NCBI GenBank assembly: GCA_964030475.1
Contig: CAXIPT010000001.1
Location: 12,367,823 to 12,431,822, forward strand
Length of the DNA: 64,000 nt
Reading direction: 5' to 3'
Source: Tethya wilhelma
Taxonomy: Eukaryota > Porifera > Demospongiae > Tethyida > Tethyidae
The translations under genes were made by a program, and so were the position numbers. Every line of letters begins with the position of its first letter. Position 1 is the stretch's first letter. Under the pieces are notes generated by a model. It was not told the origin of the DNA. It saw only the letters and a program-made list of their open reading frames with translations, and did not search any database. Below are positions 1-10,959 of the stretch, piece by piece.

Positions 1-487
1 CCACGCCCACTTTTGGTTGTAGAAGCCCTGTCCCTTTAGCATGCGGGCAGTTAAAATTTTGCCATAACAAGGCCTAAATGGAGGGGGAAATGGCAACAGT
101 CAGAAACTATATTATTGTTCACCAAAAACAGATATTCAATGAGACTTTTGAGTTGCTTTTGCTATTTTTAAGCTGAAAAGGGGGGTTCCAGCTAGCACTT
201 TTCCCGTCCCCACAGTTAATTATAATGCGAGGTCTCAACTGAAAGAGGGGTTCCACAGAGCCCTAGGAACCACCCTAAATCTGTCACTGATGAATGATTT
301 TGTAAGATATTGAAGGTTCACAGTTCCAAATCCATGTAAGATCTTACAAGTCATTGCTCTAAGATCTTGGCTAACTAAGATCATACAAGAATTTTTCACT
401 TGGAAAAAATTTACTTTTCCCCCTCATATTTTATGCCTACGATAACTACACTTTCGTAGGTGAGTTTCTGGTCATTATTAAATTATA
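1..487. other. Unassigned left edge
   Basis: No reading frame or RNA gene is recognised here. The first bases resemble the GC-rich CACGCCCACTTTTGG stretch seen inside the MITE at 22324-22678, so the window may begin within a related repeat, but too little is visible to say. Confidence 0.3.
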
Positions 488-585
488 TTCACCAACCCAG
501 TATGCAGATTAAAAATAACAAACTTTAATTCTGCCAAATTTTGTTTAAAGCTTGTTATTTTCAATCTGCATACTGGGTTGGTGAA
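488..585. repeat. Foldback hairpin
   Basis: Two arms of about 37 bp are near-perfect inverted complements: the left begins TTCACCAACCCAGTATGCAG and the right ends CTGCATACTGGGTTGGTGAA. A loop of about 25 bp lies between them. This is typical of a small foldback element. No transposase is associated. Confidence 0.75.
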
Positions 586-645
586 CAAAACTGAAAGACT
601 GGAGAAACTGTGCAACAGTGATTGATCAAAAGCAACAGTTGAAAA

Positions 646-786
646 GCACATTGAGTGACAACTGAAAGGAACAATGACAGATACCAAAATGTAATTGACA
701 ACATACAACAGTTGAACAGTGTTCAATAGCACACTGAGTGACAACTGAAATGAAAAATTCAAGCAGATTACCAAAATGTAAGTGGC
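646..786. repeat. Degenerate tandem repeat, period about 83 bp
   Basis: The phrase GCACAnTGAGTGACAACTGAAA begins at 646 and again at 729, and ACCAAAATGTAA follows in each unit. Two diverged units are visible. Confidence 0.55.
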
Positions 787-999
787 TGCATGAATGAATG
801 CAAAAATCAACTGGCTTTAACGAAAATTAATGTGACAAAAGGGTACTGTGAATCAAAAGGCGAACTTGAGTTTTTGATTATCAGAGAAATAAAGCAGTGA
901 TGATTTGTTTCTCATTGAATGACAGCACCTTAATCGAAGGGGCTGTACAGCACAAACTGCTGTCTTTTACACCAGCTATTTCAATAATAGTCAAGTGCG

Positions 1000-1706
1000 T
1001 ATAGGGGTTTTTAGAGTTGTCTCTCACCATTGTCATACAGCACCATCACATTAGCAAAAACTTCATCCTGATACATCAATCCACAGTCATCCTTCGAACA
1101 ACACCTAGCTGGCAGTATTAATGGCTCCACTCTTGCTTTACAATTCAGGCATGCTTTGTGGGTGTCGAGTCATGGAACTGCAACAATTGAAGCATTTTAG
1201 ATTTCACTCTCTAGCACCTCAACTTGGAGTCAACACTGTCTAGTACATTCCTGATATCATCTATTGTCTGAAAAAATGTGCCCTCTTTTGCCATTGATAC
1301 TTTCGGGAACTGTACTCTCGTACTACAAACTTTTTAAGCAAGTAACTTCCATTTTTCACTATATTGTTCAGATGATTCTGCCAGTTGCCACTCTAGTCTT
1401 ATCAGCTATCAAATGTTTTACCTCCATTACAACCTCCATTACATCCTTCGCACCAGCAATCTTAACTTTAGTGCTATACCTCCATGACCTTAAGTTCTGA
1501 CAGTGTTATCTCTTCTTCAGACTCAGTTTCACTTTCTTCACCAAATTCAATCTTTTTTCTTGACTTTCCAATTTGTGTGGAATTCTTTCCATCGTATGAC
1601 CCTGTTGTAACAATTTTACTTCACAGTTTTGCAAGAAAAATTCTTTGGAAAGATCACTCAGACCTTTCTGTTGTGAAGCCAATGAGCCTAATTGTAGACA
1701 TTCCAT
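1000..1706 (-). pseudogene. Decayed ORF with zinc-ribbon-like motif
   Basis: On the minus strand the frame around 1160-1035 reads a C-x2-C pair (ACLNCK), then about 16 residues later a CCSKDDCG cluster. A hydrophobic, acidic stretch ending YDNGERQL follows. Upstream (1706-1506) is a 66-residue open frame rich in Lys and Gln. The segments are in different frames with stops between them. The Cys spacing suggests a zinc ribbon of a transposon-encoded protein, but I do not recognise the family. The surroundings are repeats, so a mobile-element origin is the likelier reading. Confidence 0.3.
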
Positions 1707-2162
1707 AAGTTTTTACCCTTCTTCACAGGAGACACTCTTTTCATGACACCTTGCAAACTGTGTAGTGTAGTGTAGTCATCTATCTCAGGAGCAGATCTCT
1801 TAAGATGCACAAAAAAATCTTATGTTCTCCTAACTTTAGCAGAGCAGTACACAGTTGTGCTAGTACTCCAAGCAACTGATTGGCCTTCATTATTAGCTAT
1901 ATACCTGCTGTTCCATGCCGGAAAAGATAACAGGTATTCAAACTGGTTGAACTGGTTTGACTCACTACAAAACAGTTAACTGGCAGTATATTTAGTTACA
2001 ATTTTATATCCCATCTGGGTATCCACAAGTAAACCAGTGGTTGTTTGAGATGCTTCACTGCTTACTAATAGCATAGATTATATGTATGCTATATCCATGC
2101 TGATAGAGTACACATAACTACTAAACTCAAATATGATTCATAGAATTATGAAAAAATGAGAA

Positions 2163-2418
2163 CAAACAAGTAAAAAAAAAATTGGAAACTCACTCTCTTT
2201 GAGCTCACATAAGAATGGCCCAATTGTAAAAAGAAAGGAAACAAGATCGAATGGCTGGCAGAGTGTACTATGGGCAACATCAACATGGGAAGAGAGTATT
2301 TCATGTAGCCCATAAAGGAAGAATTCTGCACACGCTCAGCCAGACATCCAACCTTGTTTCCTTTCTTTTTACGATTTGGCCATTCCTACATTTCCAATGT
2401 TTTGTTTTTTTTTACTAG
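2163..2418. repeat. Foldback MITE, family A, copy 1
   Basis: The ends are inverted: ACAAGTAAAAAAAAAATTGG at the left and CCAATGTTTTGTTTTTTTTT at the right. Subterminal arms are also inverted (GGAAACAAG against CTTGTTTCC, and CGATTTGGCC near the right end). The same terminal plan recurs at 25834-26075 and 55317-55569. Confidence 0.6.
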
Positions 2419-2725
2419 TAACAGCAATTAAGAACTTCGCAAACAATCTGAGCTAACCAAATTGTCAAAACGGCAGCTGGCTTTTCTCCGAGTGCTTTGG
2501 TGACATAGCAGACAAAATTATTATATAACCATTCCATAAATTGGTTGTCATCCATCTGATTATATACTTCATTGGTGCCGCAATAATAGTGTAAGAAACC
2601 GACTCATCTTACTTTTTCCTCAATGGAAAAGACAACTATTTATTGTAATAGAGCTGCCCACACTTGAACTCTGAGCCACATGTACATTCAACAAGTTAGG
2701 AAGTTTTTCTGATGCTCTTAAAAAT

Positions 2726-2726
2726 N

Positions 2727-2780
<54 letters not shown>
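2726..2780. repeat. (AG)n microsatellite beside an n
   Basis: An uninterrupted AG dinucleotide run of about 54 bp is immediately preceded by a single n at 2726, consistent with a sequence join within or beside the microsatellite. Confidence 0.95.
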
Positions 2781-2784
<4 letters not shown>

Positions 2785-2849
2785 AGTTACAGTATTATAC
2801 ACTTAAGTATTAGCTACTAACTTACTTGAATCTCTTAACTTCAGTCTCA

Positions 2850-3927
2850 CTAATGGTCCTGCGGAGTGTCCTCTCTTAAAGACCAGGAATATTCACTCTA
2901 GCCTGAAGGGATTACCAGAACAGTATACTATACTGTACACACAACAACCAGCCCAGTGCTACCTTCATAGTATCCATCTGACTATCATTGCCTTCTCCAC
3001 TCCATAATGGCCCATGATGCAACTTGCACCACTTCTGTCCAAATTGTACATACATGGTCTGCACATATATGATGTATATGAAACACAAACTCTTAATGTT
3101 TACAAATAGACATAAAGAATGCATGTGTACCTTTCTCATTTCTTCTGCCTCAAAAAAGTTAACCATATATTCTAGCAGACCGAAGGGCATCCTTTTCATC
3201 GGAAATCTAGTGTCACTGTTGTCAGACTGTAGCACATCTAACCCCCTAGTGAGGCTGTACACAACATTAGGATGATTGTTGTCTCTGAGATGGACCATTG
3301 CTCTTATTGCAAGTTCAATGAAGTCATCAGGAACCTGGATACCCAAGCTTGAACAGTTCTGCGAGAAGGAACGAGAAAGGTGGGAGAGCTGGGTATTTGT
3401 AGCTGAACTGGAACCACCAAAGTAGTAAGCCTCGGCTTCACTTGGATGTTCAAACTTATCCTTCAACCACCCTACCACTTTGTAGTGACATGCATCACCT
3501 TGAATGATTCAGAACAAAACAATTTTGAGATGAAACTATTATTTTTCACATAAATAACGATTATAATTTAGTTATCAAGTTAAAAGTCCAACATACCACT
3601 TCGTTCATGAGAAGTCTTGGAACGAATCTTAACAAAATTTGCAGCTCCCTTCCAGAAAGCATAATTTTTGTGGCATGGCCATTTATCTCCTGGTTTATGA
3701 AATAAAATGAACTCGACCAATGCTTTTACCTCTTCCTCACTCCACACACTGGCAGTTGACTTCTGCCTAGAAGTTGTAGCTGGGTCAGGGGTAGATACAC
3801 AGTTAGAGAAGGAAAGTTTTTTCTTAGGCACATGAACCATTTCCCTCAAAGGATAACGTTCATGCTCTGTGGCATGCCTGAAAACAGCTACAGTGGGACG
3901 ACTAGGAGTTGCTGGATCGGCGGCCAT
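2850..3927 (-). CDS. Myb/SANT-like DNA-binding protein, 4 exons
   Basis: Four exons splice in consistent phase: 3927-3597, 3477-3131, 3034-2963 and 2897-2850 (stop TAG). Donors are GTATGT, GTACAC and GTAGCA; all acceptors are AG. The product is 265 residues. The first ~60 residues are a basic, Pro/Thr-rich leader. Residues ~65-110 form a Myb/SANT-like unit beginning VWSEEEVKALVEFILFH with conserved Trp at helix-like spacing (W..E, KW, FW). Exon 2 starts VVGWLKDKFEHPSEAEAYYF, so the helical unit continues across the intron. I know this combination only from uncharacterised invertebrate proteins. With the HIRAN gene (6789-7754) and the plus-strand gene (5113-6693) it may form one cassette. DNA binding is inferred from the SANT-like pattern; the biological role is unknown. 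Confidence 0.7.
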
Positions 3928-4015
3928 GTGCTTTGAAATGCTGACTCAGCGGGTTGATGTGGGTTGCGTGGGCGCTCATATAAAACGAATAAGGCATGTG
4001 ATCTCATTAAAATTC

Positions 4016-4032
4016 GTGTCCAACCTCCTCTG
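4016..4032. promoter_or_regulatory. 17-bp motif upstream of the SANT gene
   Basis: GTGTCCAACCTCCTCTG lies 89 bp upstream of the SANT start codon. The identical 17-mer occurs at 7867-7883, 113 bp upstream of the HIRAN start codon and in the same orientation relative to the gene. It may be a shared promoter element or a remnant of a transposon terminus. Confidence 0.5.
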
Positions 4033-4167
4033 ACTCTTGAGTGTGCACTACAAAGTGGCACTGTCACAAGTCCTGCTTCAAACTCATTCTTTTAACTGAT
4101 CACTTGAATTCACTGCCGCCCAGATCCGTAACGGTCACCAAAGCAAGATCAGCAACTGTCCTGAGTT

Positions 4168-4618
4168 GTGCAATTTGTACAGCAAGGATGGCCAACACAT
4201 GGATCTGAGCAAGTAGTTCCCTCTGCTTTCAGAGAGAGGAAGAATGAGTTGTCTCTTTTTGATGGCTGTCTCCTCTGGGGAGCTAGAGTCATTGTACCTA
4301 ATGTCTTATCATCAGGCAACTTCATGAAGGTCATCCTGGAGCCACCAGGAAGAAAGCCCTTTCTGCATGGTGGCCAGGCATTGGTCAAGCTATTGAAGAT
4401 AAAGTGAAGAATTGTTTGCAATGTCAGCAACAACAATCAACTCCACAATTCACCCTGGGCCGTCACGGCCATGGGCTAGACTTCACGTTGATTATGCAGG
4501 ACCTGTCCAAGGAAAGATGATTTTGGTAATAATTGACTCCCATTCGAAATGGATTGAAGCCATTACCACAGTTGGCTCAACATCCAAGGTGGTGATTGAG
4601 GAACTTTTCTCAGTTTAA
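4168..4618 (+). pseudogene. Ty3/gypsy integrase fragment
   Basis: Two consecutive plus-strand frames resemble gypsy pol. At 4168-4407 the pattern ELSLFDGCLLWGARVIVP matches the region before the integrase zinc-binding domain. At 4412-4618 WARLHVDYAGPVQGKMILVI, followed by DSHSKWIEA, matches the start of the integrase catalytic core with its first Asp residues. The rest of the core, including the last catalytic Glu, is absent. The fragment runs directly into gag-like sequence, so it is a rearranged relic. Confidence 0.75.
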
Positions 4619-4910
4619 GAAAAGTTTACTCGCGCTGGACACCAAGAAATACAAAGACTTGGTGGCAGTTCTAACGAAGCATTACAGCCCTACCCCGTCG
4701 GAGGTGATACAGAGCTTCCGATTCCACTCGCGCTTGAGACAGCCAGAGGAATCAGTGTCCACCTATGTGGCGGAGCTCAGGAGGTTGGCAGAGGACTGCA
4801 ATTTCGGTGATAGCCTTAGTCGGATGCTGAGGGATCGCATAGTCTGCGGCATCAATGACCCAGCAATTCAGAAACGACTACTCNCAAAATATTCAAGATT
4901 CATTGAATAA
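4596..4910 (+). pseudogene. Ty3/gypsy gag fragment, interrupted by n
   Basis: The frame reads a retrotransposon gag-like capsid segment: YSPTPSEVIQSFRFHSRLRQ, then ESVSTYVAELRRLAEDCNFG, and the typical tail LRDRIVCGINDPAIQKRLL. An n at 4884 breaks the codon after the conserved RLL, and the sequence beyond is unrelated. It lies downstream of integrase, the reverse of the normal gag-pol order. Confidence 0.75.
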
Positions 4911-5112
4911 GTTTCTTATTGTTTAGTGTATGTCATGACTCAGTCTTGCTGCTGAGGTTGAGCTGTATTCCAGCATAGAGATATTAGGCAGTGAATTGCT
5001 AAATTAAATTTGTATAGCTAACTTTCAAATCGTTAAATTTTGCTGCTTTTAAAAAATTTGTGACAATAACTTAAAGGTATTATAATTTCTCCTGTGATTA
5101 TTATTATGTTGT

Positions 5113-6693
5113 AGTCAATTCTGATGGGACCATTACAACTGAGGTTCCTAACTCTACTGTTACTCCTCAACTTATAAGTGAAATTGTTCTTGTGAAGATG
5201 GAGCATTGCACTGATAAGGATATTATCACATGTCTACGACAAAGGACAGTTCCTGAAGGATATTCATTTGCTTCCTGGATCGCTGGTATAAGCTGGTTTA
5301 TCATAATTTATCTTCTTCTATTCAACTATATACTTTCAGGAAAAAATGAGACTGATGTTGAAAGACTCCGGTCTATTTTAGCTCAATTAGAGTACAAGTA
5401 TCTAATTGAGTTCTGGGAAAAGAGAGGTGTTCCTTTCAAAACACATATTCATGTTCCTGAAGACAACCCACTAACTGGTGTCATGTTCTGTGAACGTGAA
5501 CATGAGGGTCATGTCTTGAAGGTAGTGCAAGAAATTTTCATGTGTCTTTACCATAATATTATCATCATATACAATTGATATAACAGGGAATATATCTTAG
5601 CTAATAAATTCTATATGTAAGTAATTAACATGCAATAAATTGATTGCTTGACGTAACATTCCATTTTTGTTTTTTTTCCTAATTATAGGAGGTGCAAAAG
5701 GTATTTATTTGGAACGTTTTGTTGTAACTTTGGAAGATTCATCTAGTAGTCTAACATACTCGGCGTTAACTAGAATCCGAAAACAATCAGTTGAAGACGT
5801 AGAACGTTTGTTTGGACCAGGAGTCATCTCGTTCATGGAAACAAAGCATTATGAGAATGAAGCAAAGTATGTAAGAGTTGTTCGAAACTGGAGGAGATCA
5901 GTTGACGAGCGTGGGCTATCCGAAGAACAACGCCGGCAATTCCGTGATGATTTTATTTCTTTCATCCTTGATGAGTGGATGCCTTGGCATAAGCAACAAC
6001 AAATTCTTGATTTATCTACACTAGAAGTGAATAGGTAATCTATTCATGCACACGCTCACCCTCATATACACATACACTCACACCCACACACCCATGCACA
6101 CCACACATACAATTCTATAGGAGTGTATCAGGGATCCGGGGATTCTCACGTGAAACCTTAGTAGCAATTACAGCTGATACCTCTACTAGAAATTGGAGAC
6201 AGGAGTATCTTTCAAGACATGGTTTGCCACCAGAACACCCCAGAGCTAGCACCACCGACGACGTTGAGTGTTTTTTATCTGTCCTTAGGGATGTGGTGGG
6301 AAAGGATTTCACCCTAAAACATGTAACTCTATCTACTTTTTATTTATGACCCATATTATCTCTATTATGTTGGTATTTGTTGTTTGTGTACAGGTGTGGT
6401 ATGGTTGGAGAAAAGTATGTGTTGAGTTATTAAAACATAACTCTCCAGATACACCTTTCTACTACTACACTAGTGCTCACACTCGATTTTATGAAGAAAA
6501 TATGCCTGACTTCAACCAGCCACCTCAACAGAAGCGGCGTGCACCTAGACTTGGTAGCAATGTTGGAACCAGAGTGTCATTTCCTGTTCATGGAACGGAA
6601 TCTTTAAGAGCAAGATTTCATAATGTACCAGTCGACCTTCCACCACCTCCAGGTCACGGATACCAAGTAACAAATGAGCATTCATATGTTTAG
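5113..6693 (+). CDS. Unknown protein with DDVE-type C-terminal segment, multi-exon
   Basis: The exons I can place are 5113-5285, 5340 to about 5507, 5689-6034, 6121-6322 and 6394-6693 (stop TAG). Junctions 5285/5340, 6034/6121 and 6322/6394 are in phase; the ~5507/5689 junction is unresolved because the best in-phase donor is weak. The N-terminus is unclear and may be lost at the n at 4884. The 54-bp first intron is itself free of stops. The fourth exon reads SVSGIRGFSRETLVAITAD and, 25 residues later, RASTTDDVECFLSVLRDVVG; basic, Pro-rich sequence follows. The DDVECF..LR pattern resembles the last-acid region of DDE transposases such as P/THAP9 types, but this is pattern resemblance, not a family assignment. 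Function unknown. Confidence 0.6.
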
Positions 6694-6788
6694 TAATCCA
6701 TTTTATATTTTATTAATGAATTTTGTGTACTACAAGTAATGATGACAATTGATTGTTCTGTTTAGTAACTATCATTTAGCCTGTTAGT

Positions 6789-7754
6789 TCAATAGATTTT
6801 ACTACCACTTTGCACAACGTGTGATAGCCATTGACCTTGTCTTGTAATTGTTATTCCGGTATACCATCCTGGTCCTGATCGGGAGCAATATTTAATCCAC
6901 TCAAATTTTACTTCTTTAATCACTTGTTTCCTGAGAGCTTCATGTACGGATTCCCTAGCATCCTTTACAACATATCCAATCCGTTCCCATTTGTTGTTAT
7001 ACAAGCAGTCAAATGCTATGGCTCTTGCATCTTTGGGGTTTTCTGGCTCTGGCCGGAGTCTTACAGGGACAGTTTTGCCTTCATCAATCTTATTGGCTAG
7101 TAATGGCAAAAGTTTTTGAACATTTCTATCTTTGTTGGCACCCATGCATTTGAATATTAATGAATGGAAAAAATCATTGCATTCTTCCTGAGTATCAGCA
7201 TTGCTTGATTCATCCATACTCTCTGACTGTGATAAAACCTCTAATGATTCGCAAGAGCTAGACAGTGCCTGCAGCTGATCTTGCCAAGCCCACTTCCAAA
7301 TAATGAACACCTCGTTATTGAACAGTGACATTCCACCACTCACTTTAACCGATTCTTTAAACTCCTGTTCCTGAAAAAAATGGAAACAGCAGAACTGAAT
7401 ATTGAAATTAAGCAAAAATCTCTACCCCCACCCCCGAAACAAACCAACCAATCTACAAACAAATGAATTAAATACCTGTATGTAAAATGCATCTGGGTAT
7501 CTGTCAATAACTGCATTTGCAGGAAAGCTTCTATCTAGAGCTGGAGTCTCTCTCATGAACCCGTCAAAGATGGTTACAATTCCATCAGACATCAGTTGGT
7601 ACTTGATGTGCCTTAGACGCACACTAAATACTGGAAAACTCGGAATAGTGTATGTGTGGACATTTCCTATTCTGAGTATTGGAACAGAAACAGAAGAAGC
7701 CTCGGACTCCTCTGGGTCTCTATTCTCCAGAATATCGTGCCCTTCAGCTGCCAT
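6789..7754 (-). CDS. HIRAN-domain protein, 2 exons
   Basis: Exon 1 is 7754-7476 (MAAEGHDILEN...FYIQ) and exon 2 is 7370-6789, joined in phase 0 with GT..AG ends and a pyrimidine-rich acceptor. The C-terminal half carries a HIRAN-like domain: VPVRLRPEPENPKDARAIAF, then WERIGYVVKDARESVHEAL, the characteristic N-x-x-D-x-x-A-I and I-G-Y/F-V signature. HIRAN modules are known from HLTF/Rad5 helicases, where they bind 3' ends of single-stranded DNA; stand-alone and mobile-element copies also exist. No helicase follows here. The N-terminal ~180 residues match nothing I recognise. Its neighbours are the DDVE-like gene (convergent) and, past gypsy debris, the SANT gene. Confidence 0.75.
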
Positions 7755-7808
7755 GTCAGTGAATGTCAGTTTACTCTGTTTAATACACTCGGAGAGACGT
7801 TTACCTCA

Positions 7809-7829
7809 CGCGCGCGCGCGCGCGCGCGC
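7809..7829. repeat. (CG)n alternating purine-pyrimidine run
   Basis: An alternating CG run of about 21 bp, potentially Z-forming, lies 55 bp upstream of the HIRAN start codon and between it and the 17-bp motif. Confidence 0.85.
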
Positions 7830-7866
7830 ACGTCCACGTGGATCTTGGAATGCAAAATATTTTAAT

Positions 7867-7883
7867 GTGTCCAACCTCCTCTG
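7867..7883. promoter_or_regulatory. 17-bp motif upstream of the HIRAN gene
   Basis: Identical to 4016-4032 (GTGTCCAACCTCCTCTG), with loosely similar downstream bases (ACTCTTGAG against CATTTGAGC). See the SANT-gene copy. Confidence 0.5.
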
Positions 7884-9259
7884 CATTTGAGCTATGAGCT
7901 TTGTGCAGTTAGGTCAGGAAGTGCTCTACTAAAATACCAAGAATCAAGTCTGATTAGTGGGAGGGGAGATATAAGCTTTAGAGTTCAAATATCGTGGTCG
8001 CGGCAAGATCATGACCTTTGGTTTTAAACTCACGTTTTTTTCTTAGTGCTATACAATAAAAACTTGACACTAGCTATAGAGGTGCAGGAAGGCTTAGGCT
8101 ATTCCTGCATGCAAGCGCATTTGCAGTGCTGCTCTTCAAGCTGGAAAAAAGCAATGCAGGTCATTTGGTGAACTTTGACCCCTTCCGTTTTGCAAGCTTT
8201 TAAGTTAATTAAAGCAAACCTAGAACTAATTTGATATAGCCATGGCTTAATACAACCATAGCTAAGCTCAACTAGCTACAAAAGAGAGTGACTAAGGCTA
8301 AAGCAAGAACAAAATTGTACAAAAACCAAGGTTAATTAAATATTCATAAAATCTAATTAAATATGCATAATAAATTTTGGCTCTAAAGAGTTAAACTCTA
8401 TATACGATTAGGTATGGGACTCATTAGTAGTATACTCAGGTTAAAGCTAGAGGTGTGGCATTGCAGTTAATAATGAATTGCTAAATCACCATCAGTGCGA
8501 TTGCGATGATCAGTTTTAGAGCAACGTTTTCTCCACAGCCCTTTGGAGCACAAGCTTAAAACTTGCAGCGTAGGTGCAGGGATAGTTAGGCTATATCGTC
8601 ATATCATTGCTTTTGAAAGTTTGTTTAGCAAACTAGAAAAAAAGCCTTAGATGCGAAGGGATGTTAGCGCGTCAGACCCATCGCCGAACTTGAGGATTTT
8701 TTTCTGAGAAAAGCTAGATTGGTGTACTGTTGCTTACACCATAGTTAGTTTGACTATTGCTCAGTTGCATCATGAAATGAACTTCATCTAGCTGCTACTA
8801 TAAAAGAAATACAAAAAGAAAGGCGAAGCTACTCATTAAGCGTATATATACGCTCACCACGTTCAGAGGGTTAATTTTTACAAAAGTGTTTTCTTTTGTG
8901 CTAAAAAACGTTTTTAATGCAAAATAAACGTTTTTTGTCAAATATGTACTCTTTGGTATTAGAAAACTTTCTAAGACCACAGTAGCTTAACTGATTACCC
9001 ACGAAGTACGCACTTGTGCGTACTAAAAAACTCAATATTTAAACGCAAAGTACACACTTTTGCGTACTATGACCTTTAGCGTTATTGTTTCAACAAAGCA
9101 TCGAAGCACTGAACTCTGAACTTCCTGCACGAATAGCTAAAGTATCTCTCTACTAAAATACAAAAATTGAGTTGCATGATGCCACTTGATCCTCAAATAT
9201 TGATATATATACCGAAAGTTTGGCAGTGATAGCCTGATGGGTCAGTGGTAAGATTAATA
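7884..9259. other. AT-rich unassigned region with small palindromes
   Basis: No credible gene is seen. Short inverted repeats occur at about 8905-8936 (AAAAAACGTTTTT against AAACGTTTTTT) and 9006-9072 (ACGCACTTGTGCGTACT and a second TTTGCGTACT unit). Confidence 0.4.
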
Positions 9260-9375
9260 TAGTATTCCCAGTACGGTAGTACTGGGTACATAGGAATGGC
9301 ACGGGTGCCCCATACAAATATTCACGCGAATAACTCTGCAAAAACTGAGCGCTTGGCACTAAAAGGCTTCTTAAT
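9260..9375 (+). repeat. Dispersed repeat, family B, copy 1
   Basis: TATTCCCAGTACGGTAGTAC, then GGAATGGCACGGGTGCCCC and AATATTCACGCGAATAACTC, recur nearly verbatim at 54474-54600. The distal part also recurs at 25130-25330. All copies lie in the same orientation. Confidence 0.75.
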
Positions 9376-9949
9376 TTACATTGCTTAAAAATTAATGGCA
9401 AAAAACTGAACTACTGGGCACTTTTTGGGTTAAGATTAAAAGCCAATAGAACTATAATTGCTAGTCTTTCTTAGAAAACTACATATGATTATCTGCAATG
9501 ATGCATTACAACAATTTTATTGAGAAAAAAAATGAAAATTTACTAAATTGGGAGTATGAATTAACTCTTGGAAAACACACCAAGGACTTTAAATGTTGTT
9601 AAAATATTGTTATTTGGTGAATTTATATGCTAAAATTATGTTTGTGTCCGAGAATAATACAAGAATAATAGGCTGGCTGAAAAGAATAATGGGCTCAAAG
9701 TTTGGGAATAAAAGAATAGAATAATAGGTAAACTTTTGAGAATAATTTGCCAGGGCCTACACCACAGTCACTATCTTGCTTATATTCAGTAGTGAGGGTC
9801 TTCTTGTCTTTCAACACAGCTATTCTTTCATTTTTTTTCTGGTTAGTTAGTGTCTACGAATACAACAGACCTATTCATAAGCAAAGATAGTATTCTCTAC
9901 ACAGCTTCCTGGGCACTGACTTCTCTGTGAGTCAAAAAGGCAGAACCTA

Positions 9950-10923
9950 CTTTGTTCAATTGGGTTCATCAGTTCTAGCTTCATTAGCAACCCGTCTCAA
10001 CAGGCTCAATTTCATATGATATTAGAGGCCACATACATAACACTGGCATAGGTGTTGATGACATACTGTTTGCTTGCCAGGCTAACATCACAGCACTATT
10101 GTAGTTATTTGGTTGCACGATCAGCAGCATACTCTCAAAATGGCCAGCAGCACAGTAGTGACTGTCAGGATGATTTTGACGAAACTGGCATTTCTGCACC
10201 ATTTTGATGGAAAGTCTCTTTGTATACTGAGATGCTGCTTTTGTTCTTGGATTCTTGGGCCAGAATTGAAGCCAGACCCATTGATATGACAGAATGGGGG
10301 TACCCTCGCTCTTTTCAACTTGCTCCACCAAATCTCAAACCGAGATTGCCTTCACCATGTAGGTTACTGAATTATGTCTGTGCTCATGCACAGCAGTACA
10401 CTCAGATATACTTGACAGTTCTCCCAAAACACTTCATACTTGTCTTGATTTAGGTGCCCAAGATGTCAGTATCTTCCATTAGAAGTGCTTCTTAAACTCT
10501 TGCATTTATTTCACACTCGATCATCAGTTGTTCTTTCAGCAGAAGCATCTCCTCGACACTACCTTTAATTTAGTGAACACAGACAATGCATTCATGTAGT
10601 CATTATTTTTCGGACTTTTGCTAATGCATTCTTGTTGGCAATTGGCATGGTATCAAAACTAGGCTCAGTGATAAGTGTGGAGTAGTTAGGTGAATGGGGG
10701 AAATTGAATCGAGATTCTTCTACAATATGAGGAATGCCTGTGATTCAACATTAACTCTCAGTTTACCATCTATCTTTTGGAATTGCACAAGAGATGTATT
10801 TATCAATGAAATCAGACACTTCAGCATTATACTTTGCAGTATCTTTGACCCATATCTGCATGAGGGGAACAATCAGATTTACTAACTAAAAACAATGTGG
10901 TATTGTGGTTGCATGCAGCTGGT

Positions 10924-10959
<36 letters not shown>

